Positions 41,800-50,950 of a DNA stretch of 64,000 bases are shown here, in pieces. Below the pieces are notes generated by a model. It had not been told where the DNA came from, made no database searches, and saw nothing but the letters and a program-made list of their open reading frames with translations. Every line of letters begins with the position of its first letter. The first letter of the stretch is position 1. Source of the stretch: Rhizobium sullae (lineage in GTDB: Bacteria > Pseudomonadota > Alphaproteobacteria > Rhizobiales > Rhizobiaceae); assembly GCF_900169785.1 (NCBI RefSeq), contig NZ_FWER01000019.1, forward strand, positions 35,104 through 99,103. Reading direction: 5' to 3'. A program made the position numbers and the translations under genes.

Positions 41800-43224
41800 T
41801 TATGCCTCCGCAGCGACGCGAAATATTTCAAGCGGGGTGTGGCGGCTGAGATTTTCGAAGCCGTCCTTGGTCACGACATAGAGGTCGCCGATGTTGCAGC
41901 CTGCGGACAGAGGTTCGAGCCATTGGGTGTGCAGAACGAACACCATGCCCTCCTCCAGCCGGTCATAATTGTGAGACGAGATGTTGAAGCTGTTCTGGCC
42001 GCCAGCCATGCCGACGGAGTGTCCGAGGTTCGGGTTGTGGGGGCCTTCCGTCGCGGGATAGACGTGCATCAGCTTGCGTCCCTGCGCTTCCCAGTCCACG
42101 TTCTTGACATATTGTTGCGGGATCAGCCGCGCCTGACCGTCCGGCATCGAGGACCAGTTATAGGGCATGGTGCGCGCTTCCGGGGAGGTCAGCATGCCCC
42201 GCTCGATCATCGGCTCGAAGGCGGCATTGTTGATGTCGCGCATCAGGGCGCCCGGCCTGATCAGCTTTTCGGCGCGTTTGACGCCGTCGGTGCAGACGGC
42301 GAGCACCTCTTCCTGGCGTTTGGTGATATCGCCGACCGCGATCATCCGCGCCGTCTGCGCGGTATAGCCGCGATAGGTCACGTTGGAGATGTAGAGGTTG
42401 ATCAGATCGCCAGGCCGGACAATGTGCCCATAGGGCTTGCCGCAATGCGTGCCGAACTCGTTGATGCCGATCTGGTAACCGTCGCCGGTTTCTCCACCGA
42501 GCGCAAGCTGGGCATAGCTAAAGGCCGAATAGATTTCATGGTCGGTCACGCCGGGCTTGGCGACATGATAGGCTGCCTGCGTGCCGATGCTGACCAACTG
42601 CGCGGCGGCGCGGAACAGTTCGATCTCGCGCGGCGATCGGACCTTTTGCATGCGGTCCAGGATGCCGTTATCGGCCACGAAGTTGGTCTTTGGAAGCTGC
42701 TCCTCCAGAGCCGCCCAGAAGGTTAGCGAGGTCTTGTCGCCGATCCGGCCGATCTGGGCCTTTGCAAGGCCGAGATTGCCGAGGACCTCGGCGCATTTTT
42801 CGGCGGTCTTGATGATGGAATCACCGGGACGATCCGAATATTCCCGGCCGATCGGGCCGATCTGCCAGATTTCATCGACCAGCACCGGTTCGCCGCCGGG
42901 TGGGAGCAGCACGGACTGCGTGAAGAAGGACAGCAGCACCATCGCCTTGTCCGAATCGGTCGGAATGATCAGCACGCCTTCGCGCATCCAGTCGCAGATA
43001 TAGCGGAGATAGGCGTTGGACGTATGGAACCAGCCGACGCCGCCCGTATGAACGATGAGCGCATCGTGACCAGCCTCGACGGCCTGCCGCCGGATGCGGC
43101 GCAGGCGATCTTCGAATTCCTCGACCGGTAGTGGAAGCGGTGCTGAGAATTCGAAATCCGGTTGGAAATTGGCCAACAGCGATCCCATCCGACAGGCGCC
43201 AGTCTTGGTTGCGCACATGTTCAT
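41800..43224 (-). CDS. M24-fold hydrolase, creatinase/ectoine-hydrolase-like
   Basis: A 474-residue pita-bread-fold protein. The N-terminal creatinase_N domain includes RLRRIRRQAVEAGHDALIVH. The C-terminal M24 domain includes KVRSPREIELFRAAAQLVSI and PNLGHSVGMAGGQNSF. Positions that bind two metals in M24 peptidases look replaced: the Asp pair by Asn/Gln (LINLYISNVTYRGYTAQTAR) and the Glu pair by His/Gly (VFVLHTQ; CNIGDLYVV), with the central His kept. That pattern is nearer metal-free creatinase and ectoine hydrolase than to aminopeptidases. AAGGAA precedes the ATG. It is cotranscribed with the flavin reductase and probably with the upstream ABC transporter. Confidence 0.82.
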   Translation of the reverse strand: MNMCATKTGACRMGSLLANFQPDFEFSAPLPLPVEEFEDRLRRIRRQAVEAGHDALIVHTGGVGWFHTSNAYLRYICDWMREGVLIIPTDSDKAMVLLSFFTQSVLLPPGGEPVLVDEIWQIGPIGREYSDRPGDSIIKTAEKCAEVLGNLGLAKAQIGRIGDKTSLTFWAALEEQLPKTNFVADNGILDRMQKVRSPREIELFRAAAQLVSIGTQAAYHVAKPGVTDHEIYSAFSYAQLALGGETGDGYQIGINEFGTHCGKPYGHIVRPGDLINLYISNVTYRGYTAQTARMIAVGDITKRQEEVLAVCTDGVKRAEKLIRPGALMRDINNAAFEPMIERGMLTSPEARTMPYNWSSMPDGQARLIPQQYVKNVDWEAQGRKLMHVYPATEGPHNPNLGHSVGMAGGQNSFNISSHNYDRLEEGMVFVLHTQWLEPLSAGCNIGDLYVVTKDGFENLSRHTPLEIFRVAAEA

Positions 43225-43271
43225 TGAGCTATTCCTTCAAAATTCACCAAAAGTTGGTTTGTTCGCATGGA

Positions 43272-44093
43272 TCATGCCTGCTTCGGCGGTGCGAGAACCC
43301 GTCTAGCGACTAGCATCACCACGAGGGTCAGCCCGATCAGAATGCCGGAGATCGCGGCTACGCGGACGTCCAGCGATTCCTCGATCAGAGCGAACATCCG
43401 CAGGGGCAGCACGGTGGTCTGGGCGTCTGCGAGGAAGAGCGAAACCGAGACATTGTCCAGCGACTGGATGAACACCAGAAACGCCCCGGCCAGAATGCCG
43501 GGCATCAGCAGGGGCAGCGTCACCCGGCGCAGCGTCGTGAACCATGATGCGCCCATGACCGTCGAGGCCTCTGCCAGAGACGGATTGAGCCCCTGTGCGA
43601 CCACGGATGCGGCGCGGTACATCAGCGGCCCGAACACCACGATATGGCCAGTGACCGTCAGCCAGAGCGAAGGCTGGAGCCCGACAAAATTCGCCACGAT
43701 CAGGGCGGCAAGACCATAGACCAGACTCGGCAGAACCAGAGGGGCCAGCAGCAACGGCTCGATGGTGCCGACGGTGCTGCGCCGCATCCGCGTCATGCCG
43801 ATGGTGGCCGGGATCGCAAAAAGCAACGCTCCCAGAACCGCAAGACCAGCGATCTTCAGCGAATTCCAAGCCGCTATGTGCTCGGTTGCAGACCGGACCG
43901 GATCGAGCAGCGCTTCATACCAGCGGAACGAAAACCCTTCCGGCGGATATTTCAGCGTCTGTCCCGACGTGAACGACATGGTCAGCGCAATGAAGATCGG
44001 AGCGACGAGATAGAGTACGCACAGGCCGCCGAAGCCGAAGACGAAGGCCTTGTAGAGAAACGAGGGAAGTGGATTTTCTCTGATATCACGCAT
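43272..44093 (-). CDS. Spermidine/putrescine-iron-type ABC transporter permease (PotC-like)
   Basis: A 273-residue membrane protein with six segments. It begins with a short cytoplasmic stretch and the helix FVFGFGGLCVLYLVAPIFIA, and has the EAA loop NPSLAEASTVMGASWFTTLR. It overlaps the preceding permease by 8 bp. Together with that permease, the binding protein (44925) and the ATPase (46023) it forms a complete PotABCD-like importer. The M24-like and reductase genes directly downstream suggest the imported compound is degraded. Confidence 0.9.
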   Translation of the reverse strand: MRDIRENPLPSFLYKAFVFGFGGLCVLYLVAPIFIALTMSFTSGQTLKYPPEGFSFRWYEALLDPVRSATEHIAAWNSLKIAGLAVLGALLFAIPATIGMTRMRRSTVGTIEPLLLAPLVLPSLVYGLAALIVANFVGLQPSLWLTVTGHIVVFGPLMYRAASVVAQGLNPSLAEASTVMGASWFTTLRRVTLPLLMPGILAGAFLVFIQSLDNVSVSLFLADAQTTVLPLRMFALIEESLDVRVAAISGILIGLTLVVMLVARRVLAPPKQA

Positions 44094-44916
44094 GGCCGAC
44101 CAGCCTCCTGTGGCGGGAAATCATTGTCATCGCGACCAGCAGGCAGCCGGTCGAGATCAACAGAACCACGGCGATTGCCGATGCCAGCGGCCAGTCGAAC
44201 AGCGTTCCGACCTCGCGGTAGATGAGCTGCGGCACATAGACATTGCGCGCGCCGCCGATGACGGCCTGGGTGACGAACGAGCTGCTGGTGCTGGCGAAGA
44301 CGAGAATCCATCCGGCGAGCATGCCGGGCAGCATCAAAGGCAAAAGCACCGTGACGAAGATCCGCCAGGGGCCGGCACCGGAGATCTGGGCAGCCTCGCT
44401 GAACTGCACCGGCGTGCGCGACAGGATGGCGATCAGCGGCAGGATGATCAAAGGCAGGTCGATCTGGCACATCGCCATCAGCAATCCGAATTCCGTGAAC
44501 ATCAGGCTGATCGGGCTTCCCATCAGGCCGAGTGCCATCAGCGCCTCGCTGATCGGTCCCTGCCGGCCGAGGATGACGATCCAGGCGAAGGTGCGCACCA
44601 CATTGCTGGTGAGCATCGGAATGAGCGTCAGGAAAATGATGACCTGGCGGGCGGTCCTGCCGCTATGCCAGTACAGGAGCGCGATGGGCACGCCGAGCAA
44701 GGTCGTGCCCACCACCGTTTCCAATCCGAGCCGTGCGGTGTTGACGAGAACCCGGAAATTGAACGCATCGCCGAAGAAGCGTCCGTAGTGCTCTAGGGTA
44801 AACCCTGCGGAGCCGGAAAAACTGAAGCCGACGAGAACAGCGAGCGGCGTCGCAAAGAATGCCACCGATAGCAGAAGCATCGGAACAACGTAGGGGAAAC
44901 CGCTCGCCTTCATCAT
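44086..44916 (-). CDS. Spermidine/putrescine-iron-type ABC transporter permease (PotB-like)
   Basis: A 276-residue membrane protein with six segments (YVVPMLLLSVAFFATPLAVL first) and the EAA loop PVQFSEAAQISGAGPWRIFV. It starts 8 bp after the binding-protein stop and overlaps the next permease by 8 bp, typical of one operon. Substrate choice depends on the binding protein. Confidence 0.9.
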   Translation of the reverse strand: MMKASGFPYVVPMLLLSVAFFATPLAVLVGFSFSGSAGFTLEHYGRFFGDAFNFRVLVNTARLGLETVVGTTLLGVPIALLYWHSGRTARQVIIFLTLIPMLTSNVVRTFAWIVILGRQGPISEALMALGLMGSPISLMFTEFGLLMAMCQIDLPLIILPLIAILSRTPVQFSEAAQISGAGPWRIFVTVLLPLMLPGMLAGWILVFASTSSSFVTQAVIGGARNVYVPQLIYREVGTLFDWPLASAIAVVLLISTGCLLVAMTMISRHRRLVGHA

Positions 44917-44924
44917 CTTGATCC

Positions 44925-45965
44925 TCAGCCAGCGACCAGAGCGTCGAACTTGCGGATCCAGTCCGCGCGGTTCTTATTGATGGCAGCCCAGTCCGGATAG
45001 ACCATGTTGGCGAGCTGATCGCGGGTAACATAGGCTTCGATGCTCGGCGTCAGGGCGACGTCCTTGTTGGTCGGGAACATTTCCGTCGGCGGCATTTTCA
45101 GCATGTCCTGCGCGGCCTTGGAGATGGCGGCATCCATGTAGGCATAGGCCGCATCCAGGTTCTTGGCGCCCTTGGTCAGATGGATGTTGACCGGGGCAGC
45201 CGGCGAGCCGGTTTCGGGCTGAACGAACTCGGCCTTCATGCCCAGCGATTTCAGGCGGGCGACGTTGCCGGTCGAGCACATGAAGACGGAGATCTCGCCC
45301 TGCTGGAACAGCGTCATCTGGTGGTTGGTGCTGTCGACGACACCCTTCAAGTGTTCCGGATTGTCCCTGAACAGCTTGAAGACGGCATCCATGTCGGTCG
45401 GTCCCGAACCGAAGATCCTGGCGATCTGGCTATAGGCCATGACGGCGGTGTTCGAGGCAAAACCGGTCCAGGACACCTTGCCCTTGTAGGCCGGGTTTTC
45501 GAACAGGTCGCGATAGCCTTTCGGCTTCGGCACCATATCCGGGTTGTAGGCGATGCCGTTGACTTCGATGGTGACGGTCGGGCCGTATTCGCCCTGGAAG
45601 GCCGGAGCGAGCATGCCCCAGTTCTTCAGCCGGCTCGGATCGATCTTCTGGATGAGATCGTTCTCGATGGCAGTGGCCATCTGGCCCGGCGACATCAGCA
45701 GCGTGTCGTAGGGAGGGTTGCCAGGGCTTGCCATCACCTTGGCCAGTTGGTCCTGCGCCATGGCGGGAGCGATCGTCAGACCGTAGCCTTCCTGCTGCAG
45801 GATTGGCGTGAGTGCCTTGCGATAGCCATCCTCCCAGTTGCCCGGGAAGGTCGCGGCGACGGCCGTGCCGCCGGCCGCGCGGGCAGAGAATGGAAGCGCG
45901 GCAACTGCGGCAGCGCCGGCAGCCAGCATGCCGAAGTGGCGGCGGGTAATGTTGAAGTTTTTCAT
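44925..45965 (-). CDS. ABC substrate-binding protein with Tat-type signal (PotD/FbpA-like)
   Basis: A 346-residue periplasmic protein. The N-terminus FNITRRHFGMLAAGAAAVAA has a twin-arginine motif followed by a hydrophobic stretch. The mature part, VAATFPGNWEDGYRKALTPI, and later VEVNGIAYNPD-like sequence and MTLFQQGEISVFMCSTGNVA, fits the PotD/FbpA class. Export by Tat implies folding in the cytoplasm. ATG 45963-45965 is chosen because it starts the signal. The ligand is unknown; a polyamine, amino-acid amide or similar nitrogen compound fits the neighbours. Confidence 0.88.
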   Translation of the reverse strand: MKNFNITRRHFGMLAAGAAAVAALPFSARAAGGTAVAATFPGNWEDGYRKALTPILQQEGYGLTIAPAMAQDQLAKVMASPGNPPYDTLLMSPGQMATAIENDLIQKIDPSRLKNWGMLAPAFQGEYGPTVTIEVNGIAYNPDMVPKPKGYRDLFENPAYKGKVSWTGFASNTAVMAYSQIARIFGSGPTDMDAVFKLFRDNPEHLKGVVDSTNHQMTLFQQGEISVFMCSTGNVARLKSLGMKAEFVQPETGSPAAPVNIHLTKGAKNLDAAYAYMDAAISKAAQDMLKMPPTEMFPTNKDVALTPSIEAYVTRDQLANMVYPDWAAINKNRADWIRKFDALVAG

Positions 45966-46022
45966 CCTGTTCACCTCTGTTGGTTGTGTTGGTTGGTTCA
46001 TTCTCTTGGGGGAAATTCCCGG

Positions 46023-47117
46023 TTACCCCGGAAAGGCATGACACCTGGAGGTGTCGATCTCCGCGAAAAGTGTCGTTCCCGGTTCGGGAATATGGGTGGA
46101 AGGTCCCCGGACCTCTGACGAGCGCAGGCCGGTGCCGTCATCCATGACGAGGTCGTGGACGAGCGATGGCCCCAACGGCACGGAGACCGTCAGCTTGGCG
46201 GCAAGCGAGTTTTGGCTTTGCACCGGCATCAGACGAACATTCTCGGGACGGAAGGTGATCGCCACGTTCGATCCCGGCGTAAAATTCAGGCGGCGCGGCA
46301 AAACGAGGGACTGTTCGCCGGGAAGACTGATCACCGTGGCCTCGGCATCCAGTCGATCGACCGTGCCATTGAGTATGTTCGCCTGACCAATGAACGCGTT
46401 GACAAACAGTGTCTTCGGCCGGTCGTAGACCGCCATCGGCGTGTCGATCTGTTCCACATTCCCCTTGTTCATCAGCACTAAGCGGCCTGCGAGGCTTTGT
46501 GCCTCCTCCTGATCGTGCGTCACGATGAGCGTGGTGATCCCAAGAGTTTTTTGCAGGTGAAGAAGCTCGACCTGCAGATCGAAGCGAAGGGCGCGATCCA
46601 GTGCGCCGAAGGGTTCGTCGAGCAGAAGCAGGGACGGACGCCCGGCAATGGCGCGGGCGACGGCCACGCGCTGCTGCTGCCCCCCGGACAGTTCGCGCGG
46701 CAGCCGGTTTCCATATCCGTGCAGTCTGACAAGCGACAGCATCTCGTCGACACGCGCCCTGCGCTCGGCCCGCGGGACCTTTTGGCAGGCGAGCGGATAG
46801 GCGATATTTTCCGCGACGGTCAGGTGCGGAAACAGCGCATAGTTCTGAAAGACCATGCCGATGCCCCGTGCTCGCGCCGAGACATTGGCGAGATCGTCGT
46901 CCCCCAGTATGATGTTGCCTGCCTTCGGATGGATCAGGCCTGCGATGGCGCGCAGGACCGTCGATTTGCCGCAGCCGCTCGGGCCGAGCAGCGCGACGAT
47001 CTCGCCCGCCTCGACATCGAACGAGACGTCGCTGACGGCGTTTTGCCCGCCGTAGCTGTGGGTCACACCCCGGACACTGAGCCGCTTTCGATCGGCCGTC
47101 TTTGCAATGTCTAGCAT
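46023..47117 (-). CDS. ABC transporter ATP-binding protein (PotA/FbpC-like)
   Basis: A 364-residue ATPase with Walker A VALLGPSGCGKSTVLRAIAG, signature PRELSGGQQQRVAVARAIAG, Walker B LLLLDEPFGALDRALRFDL and switch LIVTHDQEEAQSLAG. A TOBE domain follows (NVAITFRPENVRLMP). ATG 47115-47117 has GGGGA just upstream; a GTG 30 bp earlier is also in frame. It is the first gene of the minus-strand cluster and faces the divergent amino-acid transporter across a long AT-rich control region. Confidence 0.92.
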   Translation of the reverse strand: MLDIAKTADRKRLSVRGVTHSYGGQNAVSDVSFDVEAGEIVALLGPSGCGKSTVLRAIAGLIHPKAGNIILGDDDLANVSARARGIGMVFQNYALFPHLTVAENIAYPLACQKVPRAERRARVDEMLSLVRLHGYGNRLPRELSGGQQQRVAVARAIAGRPSLLLLDEPFGALDRALRFDLQVELLHLQKTLGITTLIVTHDQEEAQSLAGRLVLMNKGNVEQIDTPMAVYDRPKTLFVNAFIGQANILNGTVDRLDAEATVISLPGEQSLVLPRRLNFTPGSNVAITFRPENVRLMPVQSQNSLAAKLTVSVPLGPSLVHDLVMDDGTGLRSSEVRGPSTHIPEPGTTLFAEIDTSRCHAFPG

Positions 47118-47745
47118 TTGGCTTCCCCGATCTTGCGTTGTGGTCACTGACGATTCAGCCCCTTCGTCGCGAGACGAAAATGCGGACTAGTCAGAAGTGT
47201 TGCGTCAAACGTGTTCATGCAAAGGGAATAGCAAGGGCCGTGCCAGTTTGAATTTCCGACGTTCCACGATTTTACAAACAACTGAAATGAAATAAATATT
47301 TTTGATTTATGTACATTCGAAACTTTATAATTATATAGATCTCTGCGTTTGTGCGAATTTTATGTTTGCGTAAAGTTTCACCAAAGCATCGCATTTATAA
47401 GCACGCTTTTGACCATAAATTGAACGATCACTCCCCGACGCGGTGCAAAGACACACCCTCAAATCATCGTATGGCGCCACCTTAATGGCGCACCATGGCG
47501 CACCAATCGAGGCTGGAAGCCGGAAACTCTTCAAATATGCCTCAAAAATGGCCGTCAGGCGAAAATTTACGCATACCTCTTTCGAAATATTGTGCGAAAT
47601 AATGTCCGAAAGTTTGTATTAAAATGATAAATTCACAAATACTGATTTAATTTCATTGCGTTATAATCACCTAGACGCAACTGGCACGACGATTGCGTTG
47701 CTGATCCCAGGAAGTTCACACAAGCGAGAACGATAAGGGGATCCC
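47118..47745. other. Long AT-rich divergent control region
   Basis: 628 bp between divergent transport operons, much richer in A+T than the flanks (especially 47270-47345 and 47580-47680). It contains three 12-bp-spaced CGAAA repeats (47583-47618) and a tandem GGCGCACCAT repeat near 47488-47505. No gene is supported. It probably holds promoters and regulator sites for both operons. Confidence 0.6.
47583..47618. repeat. Three 12-bp direct repeats (CGAAATATTGTG type)
   Basis: CGAAATATTGTG, CGAAATAATGTC and CGAAAGTTTGTA follow one another at exactly 12-bp steps. They lie about 130-160 bp before the amino-acid binding-protein gene and look like an array of regulator sites. Confidence 0.55.
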
Positions 47746-48678
47746 ATGAACAACGTGCAGAAAAACTTGAAGGCAGGTTTGGCAGGCGCAGTGATCACGT
47801 TGATGGCCGCCTCCTCATTTGCGGCGGAGAGTGCGGCAGTCAAAATGGTGCCCGATACCGACGTGGCAACACTGCCGGGCGTCGCCCTTACGCAGAAACT
47901 GGCAGACGCATTGCCATCGTCGATCAAGTCGGGCGGCGTGCTGAAGGTCGCCACCGACCTGACCCCGCCCATCAGCTTCCATGCCGACGATGGAAAGCTG
48001 ATCGGGATCGATGCGGACATCGCCGCAGCGCTGGGCGTCATCCTTGGCGTCGATGTCCAGATGACAGATGTCGGCGCAGGTGCGGCGATCGTTCCCTCCA
48101 TCCTGTCGAAGCGTTTCGACATCTCGATCTCCGGGATCAACGACGACCTCGAACTGGAAAAGCAGGTCGACGTCATCGACTATATGTACGACGCGACTAC
48201 GATCATGACGATCAAGGACAATCCCCTCGGCATCCAGGCAATGACCGACCTCTGCGGCAAGAAGGTCGCCGTCCCGGTCGGTACCTTCCAGGGAAAAATG
48301 GTCGAGGCGGCGTCTGCGAAATGCGCGACCCCGATCGACATCATGTCCATCCCGAAGATGCCGGATGTTCTTCAGGCCGTTCGCACCGGCCGCGCGGATG
48401 CGACCGTCAATGGCTACGCCACCAGCGTGTACACCACGGCCAACCAGACCGGCAACGGCAAGGGCCTGCAGGCGCTTCCGGATATCCGCCTTGCTGTCGG
48501 CTATCTCGGCATGCTGACCGCCAAGGACAATCCGGAACTGCGCGACACGGTGGTCGCCGCCCTGCAGCAAATGGTCGATAGCGGGGCCTACGAGACCATC
48601 ATGAAGAAATGGGGCCTCGGCCCGCTCGCCGTGAAGACCGTCAAGGTCAACGACGCAGCCAACATGCCGGTGGATTGA
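47746..48678 (+). CDS. Polar amino-acid-type ABC substrate-binding protein (family 3)
   Basis: A 310-residue periplasmic protein with a signal peptide (LKAGLAGAVITLMAASSFAA). The SBP_bac_3 pattern is GGVLKVATDLTPPISFHADDGKLIGIDADIAAALG, interrupted here after 20 residues as GGVLKVATDLTPPISFHADD and GKLIGIDADIAAALG. Further on come VGTFQGKMVEAA and ADATVNGYATSVY. GGGGATCCC lies before the ATG. It opens a plus-strand unit with a permease, an ATPase remnant and a TIM-barrel enzyme. The ligand is probably an amino acid or opine-like compound. Confidence 0.9.
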   Translation: MNNVQKNLKAGLAGAVITLMAASSFAAESAAVKMVPDTDVATLPGVALTQKLADALPSSIKSGGVLKVATDLTPPISFHADDGKLIGIDADIAAALGVILGVDVQMTDVGAGAAIVPSILSKRFDISISGINDDLELEKQVDVIDYMYDATTIMTIKDNPLGIQAMTDLCGKKVAVPVGTFQGKMVEAASAKCATPIDIMSIPKMPDVLQAVRTGRADATVNGYATSVYTTANQTGNGKGLQALPDIRLAVGYLGMLTAKDNPELRDTVVAALQQMVDSGAYETIMKKWGLGPLAVKTVKVNDAANMPVD

Positions 48679-48682
48679 GCCC

Positions 48683-49561
48683 ATGTCCCTGTTTGCGGCT
48701 CAACCGGCGTCACTGACCCTTGCCCCGCCATCAGCTAAGCCGATCCGGTGGGGCCAGATCGCAATCGGTGCCATAGCGATCCTTGCGCTGGCATTCTTTG
48801 CCCAAATCGTGGCGCAAAGCCAGAGCGTCCAATGGGCCGAGATACCGCGCTATCTCGTCCATCCCTCCATCCTGAGCGGTGTTCTCCTGACGCTTGAGTT
48901 GACAGCCGGCGCCATGGTGTTCGGGATCGTCCTTGGATGCATTCTGGCGCTGATGGCAACGTCGGAGAACCTGGTTCTCAAGGCTCTGGCTGCCGCCTTC
49001 GTCTGGTGGTTTCGCGGCGTGCCGCTGATCGTCCAGATCTTCTTCTGGTTCAATATCGCGCTCTTCATCCCGCAGGTCGGGGCGGGAGACTACAGCATCT
49101 CGATCAACGACCTCGTGACGCCGGCACTGGCGGGTTTTCTGGCGCTCGGGCTGCATGAAGCCGCAAACATGGCGGAGATCATCCGCGGGGGGCTGATTGC
49201 AGTCGATCGAGGACAGCGCGAAGCTGCAACCGCTCTTGGCCTGAAGAACCGGCAGATTTTTCTGACCGTTATCCTGCCACAGGCAACACGTCTCATCGTC
49301 CCGCCGACAGGAAACCAGGCCATCGGCATGCTCAAGGCCAGCGCCATCGTGTCGGTCATCGGCATGCAGGATCTGCTGACGCAGGCGCAGGCGATCTACG
49401 CCCGAAACTTTCTGGTCATCGAACTGCTGTTCGTCGCCTCGATCTGGTACCTCGCGATCACCACCGTGGCATCGATCGGCCAGCACTATCTCGAAAAGAG
49501 TTTTCTGCCCAAGAACCGCCACTCGGCAGAGAAGCCCCGCGCCCGGCGGCGCGCATCATGA
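48683..49561 (+). CDS. Polar amino-acid ABC transporter permease (HisM/GlnP type)
   Basis: A 292-residue membrane protein. The HEQ-type permease region begins ILSGVLLTLELTAGAMVFGI and carries FVWWFRGVPLIVQIFFWFNI. The EAA loop is AVDRGQREAATALGLKNRQI. It follows the binding protein by 4 bp. Only one permease is present, so it would act as a homodimer. Its TGA overlaps the ATG of a 30-codon frame that looks like a deleted ATPase. Confidence 0.92.
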   Translation: MSLFAAQPASLTLAPPSAKPIRWGQIAIGAIAILALAFFAQIVAQSQSVQWAEIPRYLVHPSILSGVLLTLELTAGAMVFGIVLGCILALMATSENLVLKALAAAFVWWFRGVPLIVQIFFWFNIALFIPQVGAGDYSISINDLVTPALAGFLALGLHEAANMAEIIRGGLIAVDRGQREAATALGLKNRQIFLTVILPQATRLIVPPTGNQAIGMLKASAIVSVIGMQDLLTQAQAIYARNFLVIELLFVASIWYLAITTVASIGQHYLEKSFLPKNRHSAEKPRARRRAS

Positions 49562-49650
49562 CCGCCGGGGAATTGAAAAAACGACTTCACACGACCAAGG
49601 ACGCCATCGAAGTGCGTCCGATCAGGAAACATCAAGGAGTTTTGATATGA
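49558..49650 (+). pseudogene. 30-codon stub, probable remnant of the amino-acid ABC ATPase
   Basis: A frame beginning ATGACCGCC overlaps the permease stop (ATGA) and ends in a TGA that overlaps the next gene's ATG. Its second half, AIEVRPIRKHQGVL, resembles the first strand of polar amino-acid ATPases (IEVRNVRKxFGxLEVLKG). The position is exactly where the ATPase gene is expected. An internal deletion that removed the Walker motifs and joined the start to the following gene would explain it. A de novo short coupling frame is the alternative. Confidence 0.5.
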
Positions 49651-50777
49651 AACTGGGTATCGACAGCATTAAGCTGCCAGAGTCGAAAAAACGGGGTCCT
49701 TTGGCTAGCCTCGATCACGTCAAGGAACTGGGGCTGGCAGGCATCTTCTTCAGTACGGCGCTCGACATGAGTCCCACTGTCGACCTCGGCGAACTGCGAG
49801 ACATCCGATCGAAAGCCGACGAACTGGAGCTCTATCTCGAGAGTGGTATCGGAAAGATCAATCCCTATTGCAGCGCCGAGGAACCGGCGCTGCGGGCCAT
49901 TGGTGACGGCGACATCATAGCCGGCTTCACGCGCATGATCGAGGCGAGCGCCGCCATCGGCTGCTTCGAGTTGTGGGTCGCACCAGGCAACTTCAAATCC
50001 GAATATCGCGGCCGGATGGCCAACGACCGTTTTCGCACGGACGTGACCTGGGAAGAGCAGTTGGCCGGCATCGAGAAGGTGCTGCAGAAGCTCGCTCCCG
50101 TGGCACGCGCGAACGGCGCACATATGAATATCGAAACTCACGACGAGATTACCTCCTTCGAGATTCTGAGATTGATCGAAAAGGTCGGCTCTGACTGCGT
50201 CGGCGTCGTCTTCGATACGGCGAACGGGTTGCAGCGGGCGGAACATCCGGTCTTCGCCGCCAAACGCCTGGCTCCCTATATCCGCCAGACGCATATCAAG
50301 GATGCCTATGTCGGGCGCGCGCCCGGCGGTCTCGATTTCCAGACCCGGCCCTGCGGCGACGGGATCGTCGATTTCGCCACGATCCTACCCATTCTTGCGG
50401 AGGCAAACCCTGCGCTGAACCTGTCGCTCGAAGCTGCTCAGTCTGTGGACGACAAGCGTCGCAAGGCGAATCCGCGCCAGTGCATCGAGATCGACGATCC
50501 GATCTGGAGAGCCGACCACCCCGATCTGACGCCGGATGAACTCGCCGCGTATATGGCGACGGTCGATGCCTATGAAAAGCGGGTCGCCTCCGGTGAGGTT
50601 GCCGATTGGGAAGCGTATGAGGCGAGCCAGTACGGCTACCCGACCTACGAGCACCAGTCCTATGGCTTTGATGCGGCGATCTGCTTCATCAAGCAGTCGG
50701 CCCGCCATATCGAGGCAATCTGCCGGGATAAGGGCATCGCCCTATCCTCCCCGGCGCAGAAACAGAAGGCGGCCTAG
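49647..50777 (+). CDS. Sugar phosphate isomerase/epimerase-like TIM-barrel protein
   Basis: A 376-residue xylose-isomerase-like TIM barrel (AP endonuclease family 2 fold). The metal-binding pattern is visible: MNIETHDEITSFEI, then VGVVFDTANGL, IRQTHIKDAYV, and LSLEAAQSVDD near the end of the barrel. A C-terminal helical extension of about 80 residues follows. AAGGAG precedes the ATG. It is cotranscribed with the amino-acid/opine-type transporter and upstream of a GntR gene, consistent with catabolism of a sugar-amino-acid conjugate or inositol-like compound. Confidence 0.85.
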   Translation: MKLGIDSIKLPESKKRGPLASLDHVKELGLAGIFFSTALDMSPTVDLGELRDIRSKADELELYLESGIGKINPYCSAEEPALRAIGDGDIIAGFTRMIEASAAIGCFELWVAPGNFKSEYRGRMANDRFRTDVTWEEQLAGIEKVLQKLAPVARANGAHMNIETHDEITSFEILRLIEKVGSDCVGVVFDTANGLQRAEHPVFAAKRLAPYIRQTHIKDAYVGRAPGGLDFQTRPCGDGIVDFATILPILAEANPALNLSLEAAQSVDDKRRKANPRQCIEIDDPIWRADHPDLTPDELAAYMATVDAYEKRVASGEVADWEAYEASQYGYPTYEHQSYGFDAAICFIKQSARHIEAICRDKGIALSSPAQKQKAA

Positions 50778-50785
50778 TCGCCAGC

Positions 50786-50817
50786 CGGGTGTTGGCGGCA
50801 TTGGCTGCCAACACCCG
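50786..50817 (+). terminator. Strong hairpin after the TIM-barrel gene
   Basis: CGGGTGTTGGC and GCCAACACCCG form an 11-bp perfect stem around a 10-nt loop, 9 bp after the stop codon. It lacks a long T-run, so it may be a weak terminator or an mRNA end stabiliser. Confidence 0.55.
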
Positions 50818-50950
50818 AAATCGTCGCGCACAACAGCAGGCCAGACTTGCGCACAAACATTCTTATAGAAATAATTATAGCATAACGATATCAGAATGCG
50901 GTGACTAGTTCGGGTGGAGACTCGAACCCGAATCTGACCCGGAGACGGCA

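Noticed and set aside
47488..47505. Tandem GGCGCACCAT units as a possible CRISPR or iteron array.
   Set aside because: Only two adjacent copies without spacers; too little for an array.
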